Assembly: GCA_002110485.1 (NCBI GenBank)
Contig: MOWL01000071.1
Location: forward strand, 527,377 to 591,376
Length of the DNA: 64,000 nucleotides
Origin: Emergomyces orientalis
Lineage: Eukaryota; Ascomycota; Eurotiomycetes; Onygenales; Ajellomycetaceae
Direction of reading: 5' to 3'
The position numbers and the translations under genes are program-made. Shown in pieces: positions 47,742-58,807 of the stretch (the first letter of the stretch is position 1; each line of letters opens with the position of its first letter). The notes under the pieces were generated by a model, which was given only the letters and a program-made list of their open reading frames with translations, was not told where the DNA came from and did not search any database.

Positions 47742-48915
47742 TTATTATTATTCTTCTTCAATTATAGATATATATGCAGTCAGAGACTATAATATCTACC
47801 TGAGACTCAAAGAGTCTCAGAATTTTTCTAATTTTAAAACTAATTACTATACATTTTTTCTTCAAACAAATAGCACTTGCAATACTTGAATTCCAGCTCA
47901 GAATAGTCAGCAAATTGATTTTTCTTTTTATTTATTTATTTATAAATATCTTTAAAGATTATTTATATTCTCTTTTTTCATATAATTTTCAAGTGATTAC
48001 AAAGAAAATAAATTAATGATAGACAAAATAACTCATGACATGAATACAAAGAAAATAAAAGACAGACTCTAACACAAAAGAAATAGTGAGATATTATATA
48101 ATATCTAGCAGTTTTTATAAAGAATATTTCAGATTCTCATTCATTTATATTTTCATCTTTGAAATAGAATTGATTTCTAGTAGCTATTTGAGTTTCATTG
48201 AGAAAATCAATTAAATATTGACTGTCTATTTCAGTTGAAAATAGTAGTTTCATATTCATTTCTCTCAGTTTATATTTATATCTCAGTTCAGCTCTAAGTT
48301 CTTGATTTAATGAGCAATTCATTAAGATATGTTCTGAATCTTCAAGAGAGTCACAATATTCACAATTTTCACTTTCAATATCAGATATTCTTTTCAAATA
48401 AGATTTGAAATAGTCATGATCTAGTTTCAATTGAATAATTGAGAAGAAAAGCTTCTTCTTGCACTTAATAGAGCATGATTTTCATTTAGATTTAGTTTCA
48501 AATCTAAGATAGTGAGGACTTTTTCTTTGTTTTTCTCATATTTTATATCATTTTTCTAAGTAATTCTCTTTTATCTTTCTTTTAATAAAAGATCATGAAA
48601 CTATTTTTGAACTTGCAATATTTAGTTCTGTTCCTTTCTTTGCTGCTTCATCAGCAAGCTCATTTCCATGTATATTTATATGAGCAGGAACCCAGCTCAG
48701 ATATATCTTTGTCTTATATTTTAATTGAATTCTTTTGCATATCTTTAGAATTACTTCTATATTCATTTGATTATTATGAATTTCATTCTTTTGAATCCTT
48801 TTCAAAGCTGCTTGACTATCTGAAAAAATTCATGCTTCTTTCATATCTTTTCTTTTTGAAGCTTTTATTTCTATCAGTTTAAAAGCTTTTATAATAGTAT
48901 ATAATTCAGCATCAA
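47742..48915 (-). mobile_element. Tad-like LINE, 5'-truncated copy C
   Basis: On the - strand it carries the C-terminal end of ORF2: an RNase H segment (SWVPAHINIHGNELADEAAK) and a CCHC-type zinc motif (CEYCDSLED...HILMNC). Its 3' end is a short TAA-type repeat (TTATTATTA on the + strand). It matches copy B (50169-52091) closely until 48915, where it stops abruptly, as expected of 5' truncation during target-primed reverse transcription. I could not identify a convincing target duplication. Confidence 0.8.
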
Positions 48916-49450
48916 TCAAAAACGCTTTCCCCCGAACCAGCCCAATTCTTCGAATTAGAAGACGAAAAGACATCCATTTGAAAGCTCTTGTTTAAGAAAG
49001 CAATTTATTCACTTTTTATTAAAATTGAGCGCGAGTTGATGAAGCTATTGAGAAAAACATGTTTGCAATCTCTAAGAGAAAAGAAAATCACACTTCATCA
49101 CATAACTTCATCAGTTTCGGCCCAATTTACATAGAATTTTGATAGAAGCTAGAACAAACCAGATATTACAACTGTCTCAATTTTGAATTCATTCCGACCA
49201 TCTCTTTCTGAACAATTCATTGTCAAAATCTGCATGAAAACTCTGATTGATTTTCATGTTTCTTTGCACCAGTGTCAAGTCTTTTCCCTGTACCGCTCTA
49301 CCTCGCCCGGCAGAAAAGTGACAAAAAAATACCTCAGCACAGATCACATGTGACCTACTCTTCAATCAGAAATTCCCTGAAACCTACCCTCTCTACAAAA
49401 CGGAACGAGAAAAAGTGGAAATATCAGTGTTTAAAAAAATAGCTTGGTCC
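48916..49450. other. GC-normal island between LINE copies
   Basis: CC and CG dinucleotides reappear here (for example CCCCCGAACC), in contrast to both sides. No coding frame, LTR ends or RNA fold recognised. It may be unique host DNA or an unknown short element. Confidence 0.4.
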
Positions 49451-50153
49451 CTGCAAGTAATATATATACATACTTGTATATATATATATTATTATATAAG
49501 AAAATAGTACAGATTTAGTCTGTTGATTCTTCATTTGCATACTCATCTGTGTGACTTAATAAATTACATTTATTAAGAGCTATCTAGTAAAATATATGAG
49601 ATTAATTTGAATAGAAAAGGAAATCTATTCAGTATTAATTCATATTGATATTTCAGGAATACAATCTTGATTTGAGGTGGGGCCTATTTCAAGCAGAAAT
49701 TTTGAGAAGCTTTTTAAATTGAAAAAGACAAAATTTGCAAGAGTTAGAGTGTTTTTCTTGATTTAGCTCTGAGTAAATAAATCAAGAAAATTCTACACAA
49801 ATTCATATTTCTTTACTTCAGTGACTGATTCAGTTTTTGAAAATAATCTCAATTTTGAGCTGCATACTTGATATGTGAGAAGAAGTTTAGAATATTGAAT
49901 ATTTCTGAATAGTTTTTATCAATTTCTCTGCAAAAAATTGATTTATTTTGTCAGTTTTTCTTTCAAAAACTGTCATTTCAATTGAATAATTTATTATTCA
50001 TTGAAATCAATTCTTTTCTCTTCATTTTGTAGCACAAGAAAGAAGTCTGTGAAGATTTAATTGATTTATCTTTAAAAATCAATATTAGTTTATTAGATTC
50101 TCTTGAAAAATCTAATCTAGATACTATTTCTAGTAGAAAAAATAGCAAAAATC
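49451..50153. other. AT-rich DNA, possibly the 5' leader of LINE copy A
   Basis: Begins with TA-rich repeats (49461-49497). If the copy B insertion is removed, this sequence runs directly into the DNA before the ORF1 start at 52141. It may therefore be the 5' untranslated part of copy A or its target site; I cannot tell which. Confidence 0.35.
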
Positions 50154-50168
50154 TGAGAATACTATTTA
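50154..50168. repeat. Left target-site duplication of LINE copy B
   Basis: TGAGAATACTATTTA, repeated exactly at 52092-52106. Fifteen bases is a typical LINE duplication. Confidence 0.85.
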
Positions 50169-52091
50169 TTATTATTATTCTTCAATTATAGATATATATG
50201 CAGTCAGAGACTATGATATCTACCTGAGACTCAAAGAGTCTCAGAATTTTTCTAACTTTAACACTAATTACTATACATTTTTTCTTCAAACAAATAGCAC
50301 TTGCAATACTTGAATTCCAGCCCAGAATAGTCAGCAAATTGATTTTTCTTTTTTTTTATTTATTTATTTATAAATATCTTTGAAGATTATTTATATTCTC
50401 TTTTTTTCATATAATTTTCAAGTGATTACAAAGAAAATAAATTAATGATAGACAAAATAACTCATGACATGAATACAAAGGAAATAAAAGACAGACTCTA
50501 ACACAAAAGAAATAGTGAGATATTATATAATATCTAGCAGTTTTTATAAAGAATATTTCAGATTCTCATTCATTTATATTTTCATCTTTGAAATAGAATT
50601 GATTTCTAGTAGCTATTTGAGTTTCATTAAGAAAATCAATTAAATATTGACTGCCTATTTCAGTTGAAAATAGTAGTTTTATATTCATTTCTCTCAGCTT
50701 ATATTTATATCTCAGTTCAGCTCTAAGTTCTTGATTTAATGAGCAATTCATTAAAATATGTTCTGGGTCTTCAAGAGAGTCACAATATTCACAATTTTCA
50801 CTTTCAATATCAGATATTCTTTTCAAATAAGATTTGAAATAGTCATGATCTAGTTTCAATTGAATGATTGAGGAGAAAAGCTTCTTCTTACACTTAATAG
50901 AGCATGATTTTCATTTAGATTTAGTTTCAAATCTAAGATAGTGAGGACTTTTTCTTTGTTTTTTCCATATTTTATGCTATTTTTCTAAGCAATTCTCTTT
51001 TATCTTTCTTTTAATAAAAGACCATGAAACTATTTTTGAACTTGCAATATTTAGTGCTGTTCCTTTCTTTGCTGCTTCATCAGCAAGCTCATTTCCATGT
51101 ATATTTATATGAGCAGGAACCCAGCTCAGATATATCTTTGTCTTATATTTTAATTGAATTCTTTTGCATATCTTTAGAATTACTTCTATATTCATTTGAT
51201 CATTATGAATTTCATTCTTTTGAATTCTTTTCAAAGCTGCTTGACTATCTGAAAAAATTCATGCTTCTTTCATATCTTTTCTTTTTGAAGCTTTTATTTC
51301 TATCAGTTTAAAAGCTTTCATAATAGCATATAATTCAGCATCAAATACTTCACATTCATTTCCAATATTTCATGAATCTGATGTATATTTGTAATTATCT
51401 TCTGTATATACTATTCCAGCTTCTAGGCCTTTATTTTCATTCATTGAATCATCTGAATAGATTAGAATTGACTTTTTAAAATCAATTTTCTCTATTATTC
51501 TTCTATGATTCTCAGCTTCTTCTGGTTTTGATAATGCACTTATTTCAATTGAAATCATTGAGCCTAGTTTTTCTTTCCATGAATATAGCTTTTTGTGTTC
51601 AATCTTTTCAATATTTAATGAGGAGAACTCATTTTTAATCATTAAGCATACTCTATATAGTTGAGAAGGGATTTTTTTTCTATTTCTCTCATTTTCTTGA
51701 TTTTCTTGACTTTCATTCCAATCTAGATATCTATTCCAATCTAAGTCATTTCCAGATTGAATTGGAGAATAAGATGTAGATATTCTTTTTCTAATTGAAT
51801 GAATATCTGGCATTTTCATGATTCTCAGTGCATAATTCTTGCCTATCTTCTCAAATCTTATTTCAGGAGGTGATATAGAAGCTTCTATTTCCATAGCTCT
51901 ACATGGAGAGGTTTTGAAAGCTCCCAGAATTCTTCTTAAAGCTGTATTCTGCAATTTTTGAAACTTATCTATGAAGTGTTTCTGGTTCTTCCACCATATC
52001 TGAACACCATAATCAGAAATAGATGCTATACATGCAATGTATAGCTGTCTCATAGCTTGAAATGATAAACCCCTTTCAGTATTAGAAAGTT
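50169..52091 (-). mobile_element. Tad-like LINE, 5'-truncated copy B with 15-bp target duplication
   Basis: 1923 bp on the - strand holding the end of the reverse transcriptase region, the RNase H domain (IYSDDSMNENKG ... SDSQAALKRI ... ELADEAAK) and the C-terminal zinc motif, ending 3' in a TAA-type repeat. It is flanked by a perfect 15-bp duplication. In-frame TGA codons replace Trp here too, for example before IFSDSQ. Removing the insertion restores continuity between 50168 and 52107, so copy B landed immediately upstream of copy A. Confidence 0.85.
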
Positions 52092-52106
52092 TGAGAATAC
52101 TATTTA
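52092..52106. repeat. Right target-site duplication of LINE copy B
   Basis: TGAGAATACTATTTA, identical to 50154-50168. Confidence 0.85.
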
Positions 52107-52140
52107 ATTTGACTAATTATCTAATATACTCAAAGAAATC

Positions 52141-53703
52141 ATGAATAACTCATCTCAATCTGTGAACATGATGACTTCATGCAAAAATAGAAATAATTTC
52201 ATAGAAACTGTTTCTGAAATTGAGATTTTGAAGAAAAGAAAAAAAGAAGAAATAGACAGACACAAAGTAGATAAAGTGAAAAATCTACAAAAAATAGCTG
52301 ATGAGCTATATAAACAGTGCATGTATGAAGAAAATGAAGAAATTCTTCTTATTCTGCATTCACAAGCAAGACAACTGAATGAAATTATTAAGTTTAAATT
52401 TAATATTTCTTCAAATCTGAAGATAGTTTTGAAAAAAACTGAAAAATCTGTATCTCAAAAAATCTCTTCTGAATCTCTTTCAAAAGAAAACACTGAAAAT
52501 GAGACAAAAATCTATACTCAAGCTCTCAATAGCTCACAAAATATTGAAAAAGAAAAACAGCTGAAAAAAGCAGAAAAAATTTTCTCATTAGTTGAGAAAA
52601 AAGAACAAAGAAAAGCTCAAAAAGAGATTAAATTTCTTGAATTAAAAAAACAGAGACTGATTTTAAAAGTTAGTGATAGAGCTATCTTTAAAAAATCTAT
52701 TCTAAATGATTCTAAGTTCATTTTTGAACTTAGAAACAAAATCAATCAAAACTTTCATTTTAAAACTTAAAATGAAGAATTCAAGCCAGTTATCTCATCA
52801 ATTGAAATCTCTTTTCTGGGAAATTCAATTGTAATTACTGCTATGCCAGATTTCAGCTCTGAATATCTAATTCAAAATGAAAACTGCTGAAAAGAGATAG
52901 TTCAAAAAGCTCTCTCTATTGAAGTTTCATGTGAAAAAGATGAGAAATAGGGAAAATTTGTATTACATGATATTTCAGTTGAAATCTTTGATCATGAAGA
53001 AGACATGATAAATTTGAAAGAAGAAATTGAAATATATAATTCAATTTCTTTGAAAAAAACCCCAATTTGGCTCAATTTTTATGAGCAAAGACAAAGAAAT
53101 CAAAATACTTCAGTTTTAATTACTACAAATACAATAGAACAGTCAAAATGACAGTATATTGTAATTACAGAATTGAAAATGAAAGTATTTGAATTCAAAG
53201 ATTCAAGAGAGAATATTAAATCTCAAATTCAATACTCAAACTGTCAGAAACATGGACACTTTGCAAATACTTGTAAAAGAAATTCTAAATGTCAGTTTTA
53301 TACTTTAGATCACAAAACAAATGAACATTCTTGCAACACATGTAGAAAAATAGATGAAATCTGCAATCACACTGAAATCAAATGCAGTAATTGCTATGAA
53401 AAGCACACATCTATTTCAAAAGATTGTATTTTCATTTTCAAGAAAAAGTCTTTCAATAAAGATGTGAAATGGAGAAAAGAAACTCAAAATACAGAGAAAA
53501 TAGATAAAATTATAAAAAGAAGAAATTCTCAAATGTCTATTTCTTCTGAGTCAAATTCTTTTTCAAAAAATAGACAGATCTTAAACTCTGTTACATCTAT
53601 AAAAATGAGAAAAGATAAAGAAAATCTCATTTCTATGAAAGCAGTAGAAGTTTCAGCTCTGAATACAGATAATAGATATAATCTATTATCTGATTCAGAA
53701 TAA
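52141..53703 (+). pseudogene. LINE ORF1 (nucleic-acid-binding protein), inactivated
   Basis: Starts MNNSSQSVNMM. A Lys/Glu-rich coiled-coil-like N-terminal part is broken by a TAA at 52768-52770 (possibly a former Gln codon); two TGA and one TAG lie before 53173. The C-terminal part carries CCHC-type zinc knuckles (CQKHGHFANTC; CSNCYEKHTSISKDC), the hallmark of ORF1 in Tad/I-type LINEs, where the protein coats the element RNA. It ends at a TAA, 33 bases before the first ATG of ORF2. Confidence 0.75.
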
Positions 53704-53736
53704 AAGAAACACAGCTTCAATTTATTCCTTTTGTAC

Positions 53737-56375
53737 ATGTTTACTACACAAAATAATAATAAAAAGAAGAAAAAAACTATCAAAAATGCTTCAAAAATAA
53801 CTTTTATTCAAAACAATGTTGATAGAAATAAAGATGCTATCTATTCATGCTTATAGATAGACTTTGAAGAGCAAACTGACTTCATTCTATTACAAGAGTC
53901 AAATTTTGATATAGAACAACAATTTATAATTTCTCATTCAAGCTATCACTGCTTTTTACCAGAGAAATCAGATGTAAAAGCAAGAGTTGTGATATATATA
54001 AGAAAAAGATCAAGATTTCAATTCAATATAAAAAGTAATTATATATCTAATTCTGATATTCTAGTTGGAGATATTATAGATACAAGAAATCAATTTAACA
54101 GTATTCAATTGATAAATATTTATAATGAAAAATCACTGAAGGTAAATGATAATTCATGAACAGTTGACAGAGAACTGCTGAATTTAAGTTCAGAAAAAAA
54201 TGCTATTATATATGATGATTTCAATGCACATCATATATGGTGGAATTCTGAATGTGATTATTCAATAAGATCAGAGAAAATAGTAGAGTGAGCTCTACAA
54301 CATGAATTAGATATTATAAATGAAATTGATAGACAGATCTTCTTTAGAAACAACTTAATGAAGAAATCAATCATAGACTTAATCTTTCTATCAAAAAATT
54401 TAATTGAAAACAAGATCTATAATTGATTTATTAATTCAGAAGAAACATCAGAATCTGCTCATGAAGTTATTCAATTTAATATTGAAATTGATGAAAAGGA
54501 AACATGTGAGAATTCTCTACTATCAAATTAATATAATTTTGAAAAAGCTGAATGATCTGAAATCAATAAAAGAATTGAAGATTTAAAATTTGAAAAAAAA
54601 GAAGAATTATCAAATTGAAATGAAAAGACAATAATAACAGATATAATACTAGAAAGTAGAACTAATATAATAACTGAAATTATATTAGAAAGCATTAAAA
54701 ACTTTATATCAAAGAAAAAGCTCTCAGAATTCTCAAAATCTTGATGATCAGAAGAAATAACAGAAAAAAGAAAAAATCTAGCAAAAATAAAAAAAGAATG
54801 GAAAGAGAATATCATATCTTATGAAGAATATAAAAGAATAAGAAATGAATATTTCACATTAATTAAAAAAGCTAAAACTAACTGCTGGAATAAATTTCTT
54901 GAGAATGCACAGGGAAAAGAAATATTTAAAGCTTTTAAATATACAAAGTCTAAATCTGTTGCAAAGCTTCCATCTCTAAAATATAAAATAGAACATGAGG
55001 AATATATTGCTCATTCTTTTGAACAAAAATGTCAGACTTTTATGAAAATTCTATTTCAAAAACCACCTCAATCTGAACAATATAGTTCAATAAGTGAATA
55101 TATTGAAGATTCAAGATGAGCTTGACCAGATCTATCTAGAAATGAACTTGAAACTGCTGTTTTTACAAGTTCTACAAAAACAGCTGCAGGATCTGATACT
55201 ATAAATCATTTAATCATTCAAAAAGTCTTTCATTCTCTGAAAAATGAATTATTTGAATTATTCTCTCAACTAATGAAGAATGGGTATCACCCTGAATGCT
55301 GGAGACAAGCAACTGGTATAGTTCTTGCAAAACCAAATAGAAAAGCTACTATGCCAAAGTCTTATAGAATTATATCACTTTTGAATTGCTTGGGAAAAAT
55401 TCTTGAAAAAATAATAGCAACAAGATTATCATATCTAGGCTCAATCACTGATTTATTATATAATGATCAAATGGGTGGCAGAAAACAGAATTCTGCAATA
55501 GATACAGTTTTATCAATAATTCATGATATTCAAATGGCAAAAAATGAAGGCTTAGTTACAACAGCTGCTTTTATTGATATAAAAGGTGCTTTTGATCATG
55601 TTTCAAAGAATAAGCTAATAATTATTCTTCAAGAGATGAAACTACCAAAAGCATTAATAAAATGAGTTATATGTTTTATGTCAAAAAGATATATTCAACT
55701 ACTTTTTGACTCATTAAAGCAAGATATTACTGAAATTGAAATAGAAGTTTCTCAGAGGTCTCCAGTCTCACCAATTCTATTTGCTATATATACAAAAAAT
55801 CTATTCAAAGATAGAGAAATGGAGATAGTGAGATCTTCTAGCTATATTGATGATATAGATTTGATTTTCAGCTCAAGAACAATAAAAGAAAATTGTGAAA
55901 ATATTGAAAAAGCTGCACAAGAGATATTTAATAGAGAAGATTTAAATCTAATTCAATTTGATATGAAAAAAACTGAATTAATTCACTTTTTTCCAAAAAG
56001 ATATGAAAAGGAAATAAGTTTAAATCTATTAAATCAAGAAATAAAGCCTAAATCAGTTGTAAGATGACTAGAAATCTGACTGGATTCAAAACTCAATTTT
56101 AAATCTCATATTCAAAAAAGAATGGCTCAAGCTGAACGAGTTTTAAATAGTATAATACAACTTTCTAATACTGAAAGGGGTTTATCATTTCAAGCTATGA
56201 GACAGCTACACATTGCATGTATAGCATCTATTTCTGATTATGGTGTTCAGATATGGTGAAAGAACCAGAAACACTTCATAGATAAGTTTCAAAAATTGCA
56301 GAATACAGCTTTAAGAAGAATTCTGGGAGCTTTCAAAACCTCTCCATGTAGAGCTATGGAAATAGAAGCTTCTAT
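53737..56375 (+). pseudogene. LINE ORF2 (endonuclease-reverse transcriptase), partial and inactivated
   Basis: An AP-type endonuclease region shows LLQESNFD, YDDFNAHHIWWN and SAHEVIQFN near 53.9-54.5 kb. Reverse transcriptase follows with PKSYRIISLLNCLGKILEK, TAAFIDIKGAFDHVS and the catalytic YIDDIDLIF (about 55840-55866), all well preserved. Multiple TGA interrupt it, for example in SVVR*LEI*LDSKLNF and VQIW*KNQ; copy B has TGG at the latter site, proving a Trp-to-TGA change. The RNase H part is missing because the Gypsy insertion cuts the frame at 56375. Confidence 0.85.
56371..56375. repeat. Probable left target duplication of the second Gypsy element
   Basis: TCTAT, the last bases of the LINE before the LTR. 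The matching copy would lie beyond the right end of the window, so this cannot be confirmed here. Confidence 0.4.
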
Positions 56376-56725
56376 TGAAGTGGAATAAGGGGTTGTGCGC
56401 TTTTGGCGGCACGTGGGCAGGAGCAGCGGGATCGTAAGGAGGTTGGTAAGTTCGCCGTGTATACAATATTCTATTCAACGAGCTATCCAAATAGCAATAC
56501 AAAAGAACACGTAGGAGATTCAAATATAGAAGAAGAACAAGCAATCAATCACATATCAAATCACACAATCAAAAAGGAGCAATCTCACTGCTCTGCGTAC
56601 AATCAATCTTCGCCGAATCCACACGTGTGTCAAAAGATAATGGGAATATGAGGCAGCCATGCCAAACAAATATATGAGGCGGTCTCGGCGAAAAGTAATA
56701 CCACGCCGAGATTCCCCACCACACA
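56376..56725 (-). repeat. 3' LTR of the second Gypsy element (350 bp)
   Basis: On the element strand it begins TGTGTGGTGGGG and ends CCACTTCA (TG...CA). The inner end is set by the adjoining polypurine tract and the outer end by the exact break in LINE sequence. It contains a CTTTTGGCGGC half-site (56400-56410) also found in the internal palindromes. Confidence 0.75.
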
Positions 56726-56736
56726 TCTCCCCCCCC
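56726..56736 (-). promoter_or_regulatory. Polypurine tract of the second Gypsy element
   Basis: GGGGGGGGAGA on the element strand, directly before the LTR start. This is the primer for second-strand synthesis in LTR elements. Confidence 0.7.
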
Positions 56737-56987
56737 TATAGCTTGCCGACCCGGCAAGTAAGAATGCGATCCGAATGAATGAAAACAAGGAATTGCAGGA
56801 AAGAATCAATCAAGAATCAAGAAAATGAAAGACAATCAATAAAAGAATATAGAAAAGAGAAAGAAAAAGTGAACAGCAGAGAAAAGAAAGACAAGCAAGA
56901 ACAAGAGAAAACAGGGAAACAAGTAAGCAGAATGTGATCAACACAGCGACAGTGGCAAGATGCGGCAAATTGGCAACAGCGCGATCG

Positions 56988-57038
56988 TGATTGGTCAATC
57001 TTTTGACGGCCCGGGGCCGGGAAAACATGATTGGCTGA
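56988..57038. repeat. Module copy 2: CCAAT-like boxes around an imperfect palindrome
   Basis: TGATTGG, then a G/C-rich palindrome with core CGGCCCGGGGCCG, then TGATTGGCTGA. Order and spacing match the module at 62292-62345. It lies between the end of the extra ORF and the LTR. TGATTGG is the reverse of a CCAAT-box-like sequence; a transcriptional role is inferred. Confidence 0.55.
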
Positions 57039-57202
57039 TGGCTGCGGCTATTCGGCGGGCGCATTCTCGCGGCCATGCACCGGAATCTGCATAGCCTCGC
57101 CCTCGGCGACAGCGCGATCTCCCTCAATTGAGGCGAGGGGGATGTTCCTCTTCAGACAATAGAAACAGCTACGTTCTCCAAATAATTCCTCCTCTGTAGC
57201 CA

Positions 57203-58387
57203 TCATGATTTCGAAACACCGGATCCCTTCGGTGACCGCTCTCTTGCGCCACTCCTCAATGTATTCTTGCGGCGAACTGCCCTTGCCGTTGAAGAGAATA
57301 TCTTCTTTGCATCTCTAAGCTGCGCTTTCACATCCACAGGGACATAGGGAGAACACCGGCATCCTCTGTTCACTGTTGTATGCTGCTTGTCAGTTGCCTC
57401 TACCAAAGCAGGGCTATCTTGATCAACCCCCATATTCTCAAATTCCGCAACTTGGTCAGGGCTGAGAAGTTCAGCAAGATGGGTGTCTGACAAGGCTGCA
57501 GACAGGCTGCTGACGTCCGAAAGCAAGGATTGGCTGGAGACGCGGCGAGAAGTACGCACAGGAGGACTATGTATAGAACCTTGAGGAGATCCAAGCGAGG
57601 GTGCACTGGGGCGTATCACGTTCAACACACGGGGAGAAGGTAGAGGAGACTGGCCAGTCATATGTTGATCGGGAGGGGATAGGACACGTTCTTGAGGCTG
57701 GGGTGAAGCAACTGTCATAGAATCTTCAGTGAGAATTCCGCCAGGACCAAAGATAAGACCTGCAGCTTGAAGATTTCCTTGTGTGATCTCTTGGCCAATA
57801 AAATTGGAATCGGCCGCTGCTTCGATATCTGCCAACATGATCGTCTTATATCGCTTAACTCCTCGTCGAGGTGGCTGAGTGATGCGAGCCCACATTGCTT
57901 GATTGATCCGGCCGATTGCAGAAGCATATTCGTGATGTAGGGCCAGGGTTTGACAGGCGCGTTGCATCCGCTCTGAAGTCATGATATGCCAGAACGAATC
58001 CACGCGAACTTTTCCCCACATCCTGGTGCATGTAGTATATGCTATGGCGCAGCGATCGCGCCGTTCAGCTACCTGAGCAGCAACTCGTTGAAGCTCCGCC
58101 GTCTGGTTATCAAATGCTTGCTGGGCCACCACCTGGCGCCAGGATCCATCATTTCTCATCCACTCATAGAATGCGGCAACCTCATCTTGAGCCGCCTCAT
58201 GGCGCCCCATGAGTAGATTACCGATCTCACATTGTGCTTGGTAGCGAACCTGCGGATTCTGACCCAGAGAATTGACATAAGCTTGCAGCTCCATCGCCGT
58301 ATGAAAAACATGGTTATCATATGTCACAAGAGCGAGCTGGCTCGCTGGTCTCGGTACCAGAGTGTGTTGGCTAGAGGGGTTCGACAT
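57203..58387 (-). CDS. Extra ORF of the second Gypsy element, 394 residues, unknown
   Basis: Uninterrupted frame on the same strand as pol, starting 420 bases after the pol stop. Residues 1-200 look helical and mixed-charge (for example QAFDNQTAELQRVAAQVAERRD); 200-300 is Ser/Pro-rich and low in complexity; the C-terminus is basic (RAVRRKNTLRSGARERS). There is no signal peptide, transmembrane helix, zinc knuckle or enzyme motif that I can see. It is not gag, because the CCHC gag lies upstream of the protease. The position matches that of env-like or other accessory ORFs in some Gypsy lineages, but nothing resembles an envelope protein. It has stayed open while gag-protease has not, which hints at either recent activity or use outside the element. 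Confidence 0.6.
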   Translation of the reverse strand: MSNPSSQHTLVPRPASQLALVTYDNHVFHTAMELQAYVNSLGQNPQVRYQAQCEIGNLLMGRHEAAQDEVAAFYEWMRNDGSWRQVVAQQAFDNQTAELQRVAAQVAERRDRCAIAYTTCTRMWGKVRVDSFWHIMTSERMQRACQTLALHHEYASAIGRINQAMWARITQPPRRGVKRYKTIMLADIEAAADSNFIGQEITQGNLQAAGLIFGPGGILTEDSMTVASPQPQERVLSPPDQHMTGQSPLPSPRVLNVIRPSAPSLGSPQGSIHSPPVRTSRRVSSQSLLSDVSSLSAALSDTHLAELLSPDQVAEFENMGVDQDSPALVEATDKQHTTVNRGCRCSPYVPVDVKAQLRDAKKIFSSTARAVRRKNTLRSGARERSPKGSGVSKS

Positions 58388-58807
58388 CTTTGTAATGAAA
58401 TAAGGAAATATAGGGAAAAATCAATGAATTAAAAATAGAAAAAGAGACTTGAATGCCAATTTGAAAAAGAAAAATGATTATCTGGGCAGAGCAGGTCAAT
58501 AATATAATACTTCCTCAAGGTGAATTTTGGAAGATAATGTGAAAAGCAGTCAACATGCAGCGAGGGTGACAGCAGTTCATAAAATTCACTGCCAGCTTCA
58601 ATCTGACCCAGAGAATTGAATATCAAAGAGAAAGTAAACAAAACAAAGAAAAGACAATATCAAGAGATTAAAATTAGAAGGAACTGATATGATGCATGAA
58701 AAACATGCAAGAAAGAAGCAGAATCATGAAAAATAGAGACTAAGAAAACAGCAACTTGAATGAAGAAAACAACAACAAGGAAATCATTATACAAGGAAAA
58801 ACAGCAG

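Larger units (their letters stand above)
52107..56375 (+). mobile_element. Tad-like LINE copy A, interrupted by a Gypsy element
   Basis: On the + strand: ORF1 with zinc knuckles (52141-53703), then ORF2 with endonuclease and reverse transcriptase (from 53737). The LINE sequence stops in mid-ORF2 at TCTAT (56371-56375), exactly where the second Gypsy LTR starts. Copy B shows what should follow, so the remainder of copy A is expected beyond the Gypsy element, outside this window. Both ORFs are inactivated by stops, mostly TGA. Confidence 0.85.

Noticed and set aside
48595..48882. 95-residue + strand frames at 48595-48882 and 51024-51311.
   Set aside because: They are antisense shadows of the LINE RNase H domain coded on the - strand.
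47742..48915. Single pair of short inverted or direct flanks (GCTTTC) as a target duplication for LINE copy C.
   Set aside because: Only six bases match and the surrounding bases differ. This is too weak to call.
50169..56375. Head-to-head LINE segments interpreted as a single twin-primed, 5'-inverted insertion.
   Set aside because: The break at 56375 coincides with the first base of a Gypsy LTR, so copy A is cut by another element. Copy B has its own perfect 15-bp target duplication. Two separate insertions explain everything.
42300..56375. UGA read as tryptophan (alternative genetic code).
   Set aside because: Intact host genes in the window (the monooxygenase and POP4) end at TGA, and LINE copy B has TGG where copy A has TGA. 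Mutation, not recoding, is responsible.
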